Shown: one piece after another, positions 48,168-62,169 of the stretch
How positions within the stretch are numbered: the stretch's first letter is position 1
Layout of the letters: every line of letters begins with the position of its first letter
Assembly: GCA_013398175.1 (NCBI GenBank)
Contig: VZRZ01002233.1
Coordinates: 186,001 to 250,000 of the forward strand
Length of the DNA stretch: 64,000 bases
Origin: Climacteris rufus
Taxonomy: Eukaryota; Chordata; Aves; Passeriformes; Climacteridae
Reading direction: 5' to 3'
Notes under the pieces: generated by a model
Seen by the model: only the letters and a program-made list of their open reading frames with translations
Databases searched by the model: none
What the model was told of the DNA's origin: nothing
Program-made: the position numbers and the translations under genes

Positions 48168-51045
48168 AAGAAATCAATCTTTCTCCACCCATACAGGAGT
48201 GTTAATTCCTGTATTTTGATTCTGACAGACAGGTATGCTCTAATAGCCTACTAAGCAATTACAATGTAATGTCCCCAGCTGAGAGCTTGGAATTTGTTAT
48301 TGTACATTAATAACTGAGAGATAAGCATGTGGCAAGGGGAACACTTCTTATTTGTTGACTAGGGAACACAGAATAGTATTGCTGTAGCTGAATTGTTTTT
48401 AACTAATATACATAAATATTCATGGAACTTACATGAATTAAAATACAAAGGCATCTGTTATACTTAGTGCCACAATGGGCACTTAATGCTCAATTAGAAA
48501 ACAACATCTTAAAAAGCCTTCTTAAACCAATCCCTCTTCATGTGGCTAAAATACTAAAATTTGTAATAAATCCCTTCTGGAGTCCACTGAAATATTAAGC
48601 ATAATGAGTTTATGAGGAAGTAAAAAAAATAAAATTAAAGGATATGTAGTGGCAGTTTCAATCCAAATTCTTTACAAGCTCCACTGAAAGATACTTTCTT
48701 AAATGGCTATGATGAAATATCTTGGTTTTCCCTGTCAGATAGGAATTATTTGAAGAAATAATAAGGAATATCGTAAGTGTTATATGTTAACAATTTACAT
48801 CTGGTAAACTGAAAGCATGGTATCAATGCCATCTATGAGAAATAACAGTGGGTTTTGATCAAGCTTTCTCCAGTCTTTCTGAAGTGGACAGTCTGAGGCT
48901 TCTCTTTAGAGATATATAATCACTGGACTATTTGCAGACATAGGTGCCTGGCATGTTGGCTTCCATCTGTGCATTTTCCTGTGAAAGGATTTTCTTTTCT
49001 TACAGAAAACACTAGAACAGCAATATTTTTATTGCAACTGTTTTTCCTAATAAAATGGTCATACTGGCAAGGGAAGAAATCAGCCTCCCATTTGTTCTGT
49101 GTCGAGATGAGATCCATTAGCAAACTATTTCTTCTTTTCCAGTTTCGCTGGTATGACTGGTCTGATTGCAGAGTCTGAATGGGACACAAGCCCATACCAT
49201 ACCCGTTCATACCACAAATACACATCTCTCTAGAAATTAATTTTGTCTTGGCTTATATTTGACCACTGTGATGTAATATTGTGAGATGCATGAGTATGAT
49301 TTAAAAGTTTCAAGTTCTGAAGTGCAATAATTCATTTGTTGTTCTTTTCTTGAAATAAGAAAACTTCGGTTTTAATCTCCTAGTGAGAAACATTACCATG
49401 TTCATTATTACAAATATGCTCAATTATGCTAGTTTTAGGTAAATTCCAGGTCTAAAGAGGATTTATGATAAAGTAAATGCAGGACATGCCTGAACAAAAG
49501 CAAATGCAGTGAAGTGTTTCAGTTTATTAAAATGTCTAGATCTTTTGGATTCCTGAATTACATTACATTTCATTAATTACAGAGTCATTAGAGAGGTTTT
49601 GTTTTATTACAAATCCTGATATTCTTTCAATTCTTTAGACATAGTCTTTTTGCTCTGATAAGTAAACAGTAAGTAAATATCAGCCCTGGACAAAAAGCCA
49701 AGGCAAAATCATCTTGCCACAAGAATGGCATTCAGTGCTTAAATTTGATTAAATTACAATTGTGATGAGCTTCATTCTCACAGCAGTTTAAAATATTGTA
49801 GTACTTTGGACCTAGGTGCCTTACCCTGCCTCCTGGGATCTCAGGGAACTCTACAATTAAACCTTGGGACAGGGAAGTGAAGTTACAGGGGTCACAATAA
49901 ATGTAGATGGATTAATTTGCTTTGGTATAAATGAAAACAATTCTCTCTCTGTGCTTTCCCATAATATTTACTATCTCCTCCTGTGAAGGTGATGACTTGA
50001 AAAACACTATGTTTTTTTTAGCCATACTCTACGGAGTCATAGTTATCCGTCCTACTCTATGTTTCTCTATTGTGAAGATTTCCACTAAACCAAATTTATA
50101 ACTTTTCTTTTAATCAGGATTTTTATAGCCCATGTAATAGGTAACATTAATTACATACTACAGTGACTGTCACAGTTTCCTAATACTTTGGAGCCTCTAG
50201 ATACACAGATAATACAGTCTTAGTGAACCACAGTTGTCCTCTGAACATATCAATTGTGTTTAAAATATGGATGGCTTAAGGGAGTGATTGACTACAACTC
50301 ACTCGCACCCCAGATCTCATTCTTCCACCAAAGTTGTTTTTGCTATGCTTTTAGATTTTCCTGCCTCTTATCAACTCTGTTCTTAAGTAAGGAAGGCATG
50401 TCACTGCCCCTCAGACTCTCCCCACTCCTTTATTACACTGAGAGCTGGTTTCTTCCAGCCACTAGTTTCTATTTACTTTTAGTTTGAAGACATGGAGGTG
50501 TTTTTTTCCCCCCTCTTTGTTCACTGTAATAGGTAGTTGCTGTGGTGGCTGAGCTTTGGTGCATTCATGCTGAACTGTACTTAAAAATGGTTTGTTTGCA
50601 AGATGGTGTAGTTAGACTAGAGATGTGAGATCCTTTATTGGGGAAGACTGGCCCAGATTTATGGAAGGATTTTATCACATCTCTGAATATTTTTCATAAC
50701 TGAAACCTGACCAAATTTTGTCCAAATCTTTCGTTCCCCAAAGACTTTGTTTTGTTTGACAGTGATGAGATATAAAACCTGACACTTTTTTTATTGTGAT
50801 AGATCTTTTTATTTCTTCTTCTCTAAAGAGAAACAAGATAGAGAGAGAAATGAATTTTGGGGAAATGATGTGAAGTGAAAGCAGAAGGTTTTGCATAGTT
50901 AGGGTAGGAGCTGTGATTCTCAGGCAAAAAGCAAAAAAAAAGGGAACTTAAAGTGAGACAGAGCAAGCCTGCTGGAGTTGTGAGTTATATTTTCTGAGAA
51001 TAAAAATATCCTCAAAGAAAGCAGTTCAGCTTACTTGAGCAGGCG

Positions 51046-51068
51046 GGTGTGTGTGTGTGGGTGTGTGT
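51046..51068. repeat. (GT)n microsatellite, interrupted
   Basis: Two GT tracts are separated by one GG interruption. Confidence 0.9.
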
Positions 51069-51484
51069 AAGCCCACATTCATTTCTTCTTCTTCTCTACA
51101 TTTGGAATGTGTAACCAAATACACCTTTTCAATGTATTCCACAGATAAGGAGTTTTTCTGGGAGCTGCTTTCAGGGGCACAATAGAGAACAAGGGTACTT
51201 CAGAAGTCTCCAAATATTTGAAGACTTTAACGAAGCTTGAACTAGACTGTCTGGAATATGTCCATGACCAGTTAAAGCTGTAGTGAAAGAGATTAGGAAA
51301 GATATGTCTGCTTTCTTTGTGTTTTCAAATGAAAATACTCCCTGGCTTTCCTTTGTGCAGGAGTGTTTGGCCAGAATCCTTAGGGCATAACTGAGCAGCC
51401 AAACCACATGCTAGTTTACTTAGATACTACTAGGTGAATGAATAAATAATGGCTAGATAAATAATTGAGGCACTGATTTTTTTT

Positions 51485-51500
51485 GTTGTTGTTGTTGTTG
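51485..51500. repeat. (GTT)5 microsatellite
   Basis: Five GTT units follow a T-run. Confidence 0.9.
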
Positions 51501-53500
51501 AAATTGTAAACAAAGATTGAAGGTAGTCATTGGGGAAATCTTATCCATCTTATCTAGTACTTGGTATTCATTCTATTAAAAACATTTTCTTCTGAAGTGA
51601 CTATATGAATGAGAACATACTAGCTTTTTTAATTCCATATGTATTTCACAATGTAGATCATGCAAGCTGGGTGTTGTTTTGGCAGCATACAGGATATCCT
51701 GTGCTAAAGACAGTTATGAACATTAACCTTTCATTCAGTCTTCCTATCTGCTCTTATTAAGGGTTTATAAAAAGTGAATAAGACATTCTACTGTTACATT
51801 CTACTGTGTTCCAATACGGATTAATATGAAATTGGTTACTTGTATTCCAAGGTCTGAGAGCAGAGCTGGCAGGAGGAAGCACTGTGTGATAGTGCTTGCA
51901 CTGATGTGAATGACCTTAACAGGATGAAAAGAAGAAGGATTTGCTCTCCTCTGGCCTTTTCCCTCTGCATCATGACAAAACTGAATTCCTTTGTGCTCCT
52001 TCACTTTCCACTATAAAGGACAAGTTGCTCCCCTGCCTGTTGTGACCCACAGACTGACATTCATCTCCCACCACCCATTAAGGAGCTTCAACCTAAAGTC
52101 TACTCTGAACTGATTTTTTTCTCCAGCTGCTGCAGGAAAGGTACCATTCAATAGTTAAATATTGTTAGGCTCTTTGTGTTAAAACATATTTAAGATCAGT
52201 TAGGCAAGTTTTTTGACACTTCTCTTTTAGTTTCACCAGCTGGGCAAAATGAAGATTAGTTCTTTGGGACAGCTTTGGTTTGAGTGTTGGCTCATCCTTT
52301 GAGAAGGGAACCTTAATTGTAGTGGTGGCAAGTTGTGGTCTGACCTGGTTGCTGCCCAGGTGACTGTAACACCCTCTGTCTTTAATCTCTGTGTCACATC
52401 ACAAGGCAGAGGTAAACCCATAGCCCTAAGCATTGTGTGGGAAGAGATTTTACAGGCACATTAGCTCATAATCTCTGGCACCCATGCTACAGCCTTGGCA
52501 CTCTGAGCATTGTCTAAGCTCCTCTGCTGCTCCTCCAGCCATATAGAGTCTTGCAATGCCCTGGAAGCACCTCCCAAGGCACAGCTCTTGTATTGACACA
52601 TGATCTTCCCTTGGTGAGACATCGCGCACTTCCATTTCCAATTTGCAGTTCCCCCTTCCAGAAAGGGTCCAAGGGCAGAGCGTTTGAAAGTGAGGAAGTA
52701 AACTCATACCTAAGTTATGTAGCCAGTAGACAATGTCATAATTTCCTACCCCTTGAATTAATGGCAGGTCATTTAAGGATGGCAAGAGGAAACATACTCT
52801 TGAGTTTCAGAGCTGCTGCAGTGGACTCTGTGCAAAAACTGCGACTGTTTCTTAAATAGAAATGTGGAAGTAAGAGTGAAAATAAAAAATTTTGAAGCAG
52901 TAAACCATAAACTGCATTCAGTGGGAAGCAGTAATATATACACTGATACATAGTGTGTGTGTTGACAAGTATGCATATTTATACAAATATACCCTTGTAT
53001 AGTGTGTGTTTCAAGCCAGCTAATTCCTCACCTGGAAGATACAGTGTATCCTTTTTAGGCAAAACATTCTGAAGCAGAACATTTCTCTTTTTAACTAGGA
53101 AGAAAACAAAACTGTACTTTGGAACAGATTTGACTTTTTTTATTAATGACTTCAGAGTCATTGCTGTCTTTTCTGTTTTGTTATTCCTATTTCCATCAAT
53201 TATTCCTCATCACTTCATAACACAATTTGGAAAAAACTTAGAGGAAAACCACCAAACAGAATACACTTTGAGGAAGAGAGAACATTAGAAGTGTTATAGT
53301 TTCATCCTCTTTGAATAAAATGCTTATAAACAATGTGTTTGGAAAAGCTATTGCACTTTGGGCACTCACTTTCAGGAAAGAGAGACAATATCTCTTCTGT
53401 TACTCACATTTATCTGCCAAGAATCTTTTCTGAGAAGTCACAGTTCTTTTTTTTTCAAGGCAGTAGATTTCACAAATAGACTGTTTTATGCAATTTTAGA

Positions 53501-53565
53501 GGTGAGCTAAATGGGAGCTGAAACTGCTGACTATCTCTGAAAATCAGGCCGATTTTGTTCAACTA
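53501..53565. repeat. Possible ancient amniote repeat scrap
   Basis: The run atgggagctgaaactgctga followed by ctctgaaaatcaggcc resembles a common old amniote repeat core (aatgggagctgagggtgctc followed by ctctgaaaatcaggcc). Flanks are too decayed to extend the match. Confidence 0.45.
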
Positions 53566-56500
53566 CTTCACTTGCATTTCTTCACACATCTGAATCTTTA
53601 GCTTGAATTTTTTAAATATCTTGAGAGCATTTATACAAATCTGAGTCTGTGTCAGAACATTTTTTGTGGAGTTTTTTCACCACCATATCTTGGGATATTT
53701 CATCATTATTTTAGCATTTCTTGAGAACTCAAGCAGTAACAGTGTGTAGCATGTGGATTGTAGGGTGCTGCTGGTTTTATATCCGTCTTCTAAACGAATG
53801 AGGCTGAATACAGTGCATATAATGAGACGAGGTGACTTTCAGCAAGTGCAAAAAACATTCCCTCCTGCTCACACTCTTCTCCCTCAACATGCAGGTCATG
53901 CACAATGCATGGTGCAGAGTCATTGATGTAATTGCCAATTCCAAAATCATGTTATGATGGTCTGTAAAGAGTCAGTTATCAGAAAACTTTCCAAATAATA
54001 GCTCTATTTTAGACCAGTCTAAGACACAAGAGATTCAACACCATTTGGTTGCACTTACAGAACAGCAAATCTGCATGGTCTTGGCTTCTCTGAAAATTAA
54101 TATCACTCTTTGCAGAAAGAAAGGGATCAGCTCATAAGACTTTAAGGTAGTTAAAGCCATTTTTATATGCAGACATATTCATTTGTGTCAATAAGCAAGC
54201 AAACGATATAAGTAGTTTTGGTGATTTTTTTTTTTTTTGCTTTTGTTTGTTTGTTGGTTTGTTTTTTTTTTTGTAATAGTAATATTAGTTTCTGAAAGAA
54301 TATGAAATTGTTATTGTTTGGTAAGACCCAAAACATTCTGACTAGCAAATGAATGAACTTAGTTTTGAGATTTATATGTAAGGCTAACAAAAAACAAATT
54401 ATACACCTATGCATATTTATTGAAAGAGTTTGTAGCTAATTATGTTAAAAATGGTCAATGATGCATTTCTAAGTTTCTCTGTGATTATTCTTTTCTTTAT
54501 GGTTGATGCCAAATTGCTTTTGAATAGAGCATAAATTCAATTAAAATAAACACAAATGGCATTAAAAAGTATTTCTGTTAAGCAGTAACACTGTCATAAA
54601 TGCATTGGCTATGTAGTACACTTTCTGAAGTTAAAATATGATTTAGTCACTAAATAAATGTATCTAGTCCAGCAAGTAAGCAGTGTGTACAGAAATGAAA
54701 ATGAAAGAATTATTTCTCAGCATCAAGGTCTTCCACTGCTGGTAGATCCCAGGTTCTACAGTCTGTTTTCATAGAAACCGAAAAAGTTTTAGATTTTGGT
54801 GTTACTTTTTTTTCTTAATATCTCATTCAGGCTAGCAGTAGTTTTGTGCATTGGTCTGAATTAGTTGGATAAACTAAATAAAATGTTTTCTCTTTATTGG
54901 CAGAAAAATTGCTCAACATCCCAACATCCCTAGGGGAGCTGCCTGGCTCTACAATTTGGTCTTTAAACCTTGGCAGTAAACAGGTATTGCGTCTTATTTA
55001 GAAAAGGAAATTTAGTGAGCTTAAAGATTTTGTGCTTTAATTTGCAATTCTATGTAGAGTTTCCACAGAATTCTGATATTCTCTTGATACTCTTTTAATT
55101 TTTCATTGCATAAAAGCTGCCATTCTGAATATAGAGATGCAAGAAATTAATTGTTTGATCTAGTGTAAACTTGATAGTAATCTGTATCAGGTAAAGTTTA
55201 AAATTATTTCATATGCTCTGAGTTTCATGCATGTATAAATCACTAAAATAAGAGAGACCTGAGGAAATAATGAAGTCACATACATTTTTTGACAAGTACC
55301 TTCTCTAGACATACGTATCATGTATGTCTGCTTTTAGGTAAAACAGTGAGCATTAGATAAGATTTAGGACTTTACAGAAACAAATTCTAAGTATTTTTGT
55401 GTAAGTGGCCTTAGAAATTTATCTTGGTAATATTCAGGTTTTAATGAAGTCAGTTCTATGTAATTTTATGCAAATGTCCCCTTTCAACTGCACCTACAAG
55501 CAGAGCTCTGCAGATAATGAATAAGTCAATTTTATATCTGGATGAGAAAATAAAATTGATTCTTCTTCAACTGAAATATTCTCTTTAACAATAATTTTTA
55601 TTTAAAACTTCATTGAAATTATAAAAGCTTTTTTCCCCTCCAGATAAAAAAATGAAATATTGCATTCATTAAAAAACATTCAAAATCTCTTCTCTTTGGT
55701 ATTTCTTACACTGGAGGTCATTTACACACTCATCATCAATATGAAATGGTATTTTTTAGCACACTTCATCTGAAAAATGCTCCCTTTTTCTTCCTGTGAA
55801 GTACATTGTATTATGCTACTTTTATTTGCTTGAATATAGTTTACTTTGTGCATAGGATGTTCTTCACATTTATAGTTGCACACTTTACTAGCATGCTTCA
55901 AAACCACGACAATGTAAGTGTGTTTAATTTGGGAAGGTGTCTCATTTTTGCTACATAGGAATGGAATGGGAACTTTCTTGAAAATATAAACAGAACTTTT
56001 TCTATTAAATAGGCAGCAAGATACAAACAGGAGGCCTTTATTTTAGAGCAAATAGAAGATTGGTCTTTTGTATTTCCCCTTTACCAAGAAAATGTATAAC
56101 CTACTTGGCATCCTTTTCATGATGATTAATTTATAAAGCATTAGTATGAAAGGGCTGTGTGAAGCCATATTTAAGGAATGAAATATGCTCTGATGAAAAA
56201 ATATTATTGATGCCTTCTGACCCCTGTGCTTTCAGCAGTCACAGAACTTCTATAAGGAAATATACATAACACCTGATGAGGTAGGACTTCTGAAGAGCAG
56301 AAATTATACCCAAAAAAATTAGCATGAAAATAAATAACAAGAAAATATATTCCTTTCATATAAAATAGCTAATTAAAAGTGATGTCAAAATATGCAGTTT
56401 TTTGCTATCAATATTTTATGTACCAGGTGCCAGTATGGCCTGAAGACTGGGGCCTCTTTCATAGACTGAAAACTCAGTTTACAAGGATCCAAGAGCACTT

Positions 56501-58789
56501 TTGAACATAAAAGTCTCTTTTCCCCCAGTTCTACTTGCTTGCTAAAATTTAAAATGTGGATGATCACAATGCTCTGAGTGTTTTCCATGCTCTAGTGACA
56601 GACAACTACTGGGGTGTGGTCTCGACCATGGGGCATGAGAGCAGAGGGGACTTTGCTGCTTCGTGTAGGGTCTGGGATGCTTGACAGATGCATGTGACTG
56701 CACAGATACTTACCTGAATAAAATCCTGTTTCTTCACAAAACAAAGGAACAAAGGAAATGCTGGTCAGCAGCAAACGGCCAAGAAACAGATACTTTGCCA
56801 GTGATTTGTGGCTTGCAGATCATTAGTGGTTTTGTCAGTTTGTCTGATAGCATCTGCAATCCTCTCCAGAGAGAAGAACTTCAACCACTGAACTCATACA
56901 TGTTGTATGAAGAGGCATCTTCTCCTGTTTGCTTTGAAATTGCCACCTAGTGGGTTCATATGATGTTCACCAGTTTTTCAACAGGGAATAATTATTCAAT
57001 ACATTTTCACTGCCTGTGGTGATATAAAATTATTATATGCCTTCTCTCATCTGTTATATGCCTTATCATAAGCAGGCAGTATAGTTTGTTATTCCTGGGC
57101 AAATATAAGACCCTTAACCTGAGAATCTGTGTAGTAATCTCTGTATAACCAATACAGACGTGATATGTATTTGCCATACAAATATCTTTGTATGAATTGA
57201 GGAGACCAAGACCATAAATGTAGAATGCTTGTTAATTTCTGCCTTCAGATTTGAAAATTGGATCTCCATGTTTAATGACTTGCAATTGCCTCAGATTTAA
57301 CTATTTTTTAAATGGCCAAAATAGGGTGTTATCCACTGAAAATTCAAAAGGATATCTGTATTTAGTGAGTTAATGATAACAGAAATGTGCATTATATGGT
57401 AATGACTGTAATTATTAAGTCTAAGGACTTGGGAACCTGTTTTTAACATGGTTACCTGATGAAATTATCATTATGCAATCTCTATTTGTCTGTCTGTCTT
57501 CCTTTTTTCTTAAGAACACTGAATCTGTTGGCCAGTTTTACCAACTTTGGAGGAATTGATGTCTCAAAGGAATTTTCCTTTAATGTCTATTGAAATTAGT
57601 GTATCAAACAACACAGAGGGAAAGTGGGAGGGAGAGATTTGAGTCAATTAAGTGGGTGAGTTTTCCCTGCAAAGATACAACGTGTTTGCAGAAGCGATCC
57701 AGTCAATGCATGTGCATATGTAGATGGGCTGGCACCATGAGCATACATGAAGCAGAGAGGAGTTGTGATATGCCCTGTCTCTGGCCTGTTCAAAGAGTCT
57801 CAGGAGACCAGTGTGGAAGAAGAGTCTGTAATAGGTACAAAGTTTGGCTAGTCATGGCAAGCCAGACGTTATTCCTTCTGTTGCTTGACAACCTTAAAGA
57901 CATAATGGCCATGCTCTAAAGATCATTGTAAGGCATGGAAAGAAGAAATGTTAGAAAAACTCCAACAACTACAAGTGATCAACAAAAACACCCACCTGCA
58001 TCAGCAGGGAAACCAGTAGCAGAGTTCTGAGTTCTGATGGAGCCTCAAAAGAGAAATGTTCATCTTAGTGAAGACAATAAGAATGTTTTGGGCTCCATAT
58101 TCCCTAAGTCCCCATGCTACACAATTCCTAAGTATTTTTACAAAATCAAAAGTGTGTGTTTTGTAAACACCAAACCACATCATGCAAATTTCAGCTGCTT
58201 AGCAAGTAAGTTCACTAAACTGATCTGCAGCAAAGTGCTGAATGTGTATGCAATCTAATATCTACTTTGCAGAGCAAACCCACATTTTGCTAGGAAAAGA
58301 TCTATTTTAATAGATACTCCATCCAAGCACATTGCTTTCCTTGGAGTGTGGACTGATGCTATGTGAAAGATAGGCAGGCTGTAACCCAGAATGTGAGTAC
58401 AGGCCACCACAACAGTTTAATCTGTAATTCCTTAAGCATAAACATGACCAGGTGACAAGTTCACACTAGGAGTAGGCCTTAGTCTTCAGCATAAAAGAAC
58501 TTGGAAGTAGTCAACTTTCCCTTCCTCAATAAATCAGGATGACAAGGAAATGTGTTGAAATGGTCACTGGCTCAGCTGATGAGAGATGTGCATACATGTA
58601 CAAGGAAATGGTAAGTCTGTGACATGACGGGTACCTCACTGGTCTTCTGACTGCTGGTGTCATATGTGTGGCTCAGATGAGATCTTTCACAGCTCTGCTG
58701 AAAGATGGAGCTTTTCTTATCGCAGAATAAAAACTATCTTCCTTTAGTGACTGTGATCCTGGACTGCTGAGTCTGTGTGTTTTAGTGTA

Positions 58790-59572
58790 TACTTCTGAGA
58801 CTGGACAGGCTGGATAGATGGGCCAAATCCAACAATATGAGCTTTAACAAGTTCAACTGCTGGGTCCTGTAGTTTGGCCATAATAACTCCCTGCAGTGCT
58901 ATAGGCTGGGGACAGAGTGTCTGTAAAGAGGCCAGGCAGAAAGGGAGCTGGGGGTCCTGGTTGCAAGCCAACTGAACATGAGCCAGCAGTGTGCCCAGGT
59001 GGCCAAGAAGGCCAGTGGCATCCTGGCCTGTATCAGGAACAGTGTGACCAGCAGGACCAGGGCAGTCATTCTTCCCCTGTACTCAGTATTGGTGAGGCAG
59101 CACCTTGAGTGCTGCGTCCATTTCTGGGCCCCTCAGTTTGGGAAGGACATTGAGATGCTCAAAAGCATCCAGAGGAGGGCAACAAGACTGGTGAGGGATT
59201 TGGAACACAATCCCTACGAAAAGTAGCTGAGGGAGATGGGCTTGTTTAGCTGGGAACAAAGTAGCCTCGGGGGTGACCTCATCACTCTATACAACTGCCT
59301 GAAAGGAGGTTATAGCCAGGTGGGGGTCAGTCTTTTCTCCCAGACAACCAGTGACAGAACGAGAGGACGCAGCCTTAAGCTGTTCCAGGGGAAGTTTAGG
59401 CTGGACATTAGGAAAAATTTCTTCACTGAAAGAGTGATTGGGCATTGGAGTGGGCTGCCCGTGGCACTCAGTGCCATGGTTTAGTTGATAAGGTGGTGTT
59501 AGGTCATAGGTTGGACTTGATGATCTCAAAGGTCCTTTCCAACCTAGTCAATGCTGTGATTCTGTGATTCTG
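58790..59572 (+). mobile_element. CR1 LINE, 5'-truncated, with internal deletion
   Basis: This is a CR1 3' portion in + orientation. It retains the end of the reverse-transcriptase ORF (coding-like stretches include one matching SQQCAQVAKKASGILACIRN) and the 3' terminus, which ends in two copies of the octamer tgattctg. Landmark segments are acaggctggatagatgggcc, catgagccagcagtgtgccc, aggaaaaatttcttcactga and aaggtcctttccaacctag. After tgggctgcccgtgg the consensus stretch that normally runs on through 'gagtcaccatccctgga' is missing, an internal deletion of roughly 50 bases or more. Stops and frameshifts make it non-functional. The 5' truncation is typical of CR1. Confidence 0.93.
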
Positions 59573-61576
59573 TTGCATTCACTATTTCAATTTACAAGAA
59601 AATTGTCTTTGATCTCCTTCTAGGGAAGGACATTTTTGAGCCTGGCCCAGACCAGGGCTGTGCAGCCTGGTGATATTACAAGTGGCAGAGGGCTGTGCAC
59701 TGCTGGGAGAAGAGCCACCAAACCTGGTGCCACCCTGAACATCACCCCTGCTGCTGTGGATAGGCTGCATTCAGCACCGGGACTCACAAAACAAGCCCGT
59801 TGCTTCGCACATGAAACCTCAGAATATTTAATGAAGACATAATGGAGATTGACAGGAAAATCTCTTGGGATTACAATCTAGACACCTAATCTGTTGCTTA
59901 AATTCTTTTTAACTTCTGTCTTACTGGATATGGCCTATAACCACAATAAGCTCTTTAGGTGCCTCTTTAAATACAGAGAGAACAAAGATGATAAAATTTT
60001 TCTACTTCCTGTCTTTTCCCACCGTTTTAGTCTTTCTTAAGATTCTCTTGAAAAGCTTTTCAAGGGCAAGTGAAAGGAAACTAAAATTATACTTTCAGTA
60101 GAATGGCATGAATCACACATACAACTATTCAGATGAAGTTTTAGTTGAATAAACAATTTTTTCCAGTCATGTCATCTTCAACTAGGAGCCAGATGAGAAA
60201 ATATTTGTGTGTTCTGTGTTCTTGATATACAAAGCAATGTCACTGCCAGTGTAAAATGGGATTAAAATACAGTTTCAAGTTTTTTATGTAGTCTGTCTTC
60301 TTTATAATGCGTTTAACTTTCCCAGATGTTACTGTGGGCATTATGGAAAGTGAAAGCAAAAACCTACAAGGTATCTGTGTACAGAAACTATCATTCTGCA
60401 AAACCTATCCCTTTCAGAAAATGTTTCAGCAATCCCAGTGTTCTAAGTGTTTCAGAACCACAGTCACATACAATGGATAGCAGCTGAGAATAGTTCCACA
60501 TATCCTCTTACCATTCTAGAATTAATGTCTCAATTATGTGTTACAGATTTGAATTTCAAGAGGGCAGTTATTATTTCATGATAAAAACATTTCTGGAAGG
60601 ATTATGGAACATAGAATTCAGCTCAGGATTTTGTTGATATATGATGTGTATAGAAAAGTAGATCAAATCCTGTTGATCATTTCAATATAAACTGTATAGA
60701 AAAGGGGAGAAATATTTTGCTAAGAAAGACAAAACTGACTGCATTTCTACATTTCATTTTTAACATGGAATGCCGAAAAATAAAATGTGATTTCATAGTG
60801 TTATTTTCACTGCTTTTGGAAATGCTCAGATACTTCACAGTGTTTGTAACCATCAAAAAGCTCCATGTCTGTGCATCCCAGCTGTACTTCAATACATCCA
60901 GCTGCATTTTATAGTGTGAATTAGATTTGTCTGTCTCATTTTCATACATGTGCTAAATTGTAGTCTGCAGACCAAAACTAATCCACAAACATTTATTTTG
61001 AAAATTAAATTCACACATCAAAACCTAAAGGGTGAAAATCTACACCACAAAATATTTAAACATCTAGGAAGCACGTGCTTAGTCAAAGCATCTCTGACAA
61101 GAGGCTGGTTTCCCGCTATGTGCCTAGATAGATGCAGAGACTTCAGTATATGCAGTCCACAGTGCACTTTAGTATGTATGATCTGCTATGCCACAACTTG
61201 GTTATACTTGAATTTTTAAAAACATGTTCAGACTTCAGGGTGTGTATGAAATATGAATGCTAGCAAGCATGTAAAACCTTTGCTTATTCACATTCCCTTT
61301 GAAAGCCAGCAAGGCCACTGATGTAGAATTTAATACAAAAGAAGGGATAATTAGTACTGGACTATGAAATGCTGTTTCTCTATGGAGGTATGCTGAGACA
61401 CTTACTGTATTTCTCATGCTAAGGATAAGTGCTAAGGATCTGTAAAGGTCTTTCTTATTTAGCACTTTCTTTGCCTAGTCTCACTCTAACAAGATGCTGT
61501 TCTGCTTTCCTGATGCCTGTGTTTCAAAGAAGTGGCCTAAGGATAGCTTTCACTTCCAAGCACTAATCAAAGTCAG

Positions 61577-61646
61577 GTTTGTTTTGTTTTGTTGGTTTTT
61601 TTTTGTTTTGTTTTTTGTTTTGTTTTGTTTTGTTTTGTTTTGTTTT
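61577..61646. repeat. (TTTTG)n microsatellite
   Basis: About a dozen TTTTG units with two longer T interruptions. The six uninterrupted units at the right end are the likeliest to vary in length. Confidence 0.95.
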
Positions 61647-62141
61647 AAAACTGTTCCATGCCTCTGCCATGTAACTCCTTGAACAAAATTGTTGGTTATG
61701 TGTCATTTTATAAACATAGCCTGTATGTCATGTCTCTCCTCAACCAGCCAGTTCTTCTGTGGAAGAACTATGCAAACATTATGCTCAAAGTATGTTTTGC
61801 AGCACGTAGCAAGCCAATAGTGACTTTCATAAGTTGTCTCTCATGGCCCTGTAATGTCATGAGGTTCAAAAAACAGCTTTATTTTATTCTACAAGGTTAA
61901 TAAGACCAAAGGAAATAAAAAGTTTGAATTTTAAAAAAAAGTCAGGTCTGAACTCTGTAGGTTTCTGCTACCCTTGGTCTGGGTTCTTTTTTAATACAGC
62001 AGTGCCAACATCATGGGTCCCAAGGGGCTGGGGGCACCCACCAGCCAAAAGTCACCGCACTTGTGCAACACAGTCATTTTGCAGGGCCTTGCAACATCTA
62101 ACAGTAAGTCTCTCTCGAAAATCAGCAGTATCTGGAGGAGA

Positions 62142-62169
62142 AATACTGATGAGACAATACTGATGAGCA
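62142..62169. repeat. 14-bp tandem duplication (near-perfect)
   Basis: aatactgatgagac is followed directly by aatactgatgagca. Confidence 0.85.

Larger units (their letters stand above)
43876..58789. other. Intergenic region, middle part
   Basis: No gene was recognised. Supportable contents are degenerate tandem copies of an aactctgatta-type unit at 44248-44297, a CTCF-like site at 48154, a short GT microsatellite (51046-51068), a GTT microsatellite (51485-51500), an old repeat scrap near 53501-53560 and T-runs at 54229-54272. The 47600-48350 part is rich in homeodomain-type TAATT/ATTA words. Elsewhere nothing stands out. Confidence 0.7.

Noticed and set aside
58978..59226. Short open frames at 58917-59484 considered as protein-coding exons
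   Set aside because: They are remnants of the CR1 reverse-transcriptase ORF, broken by stops and frameshifts.
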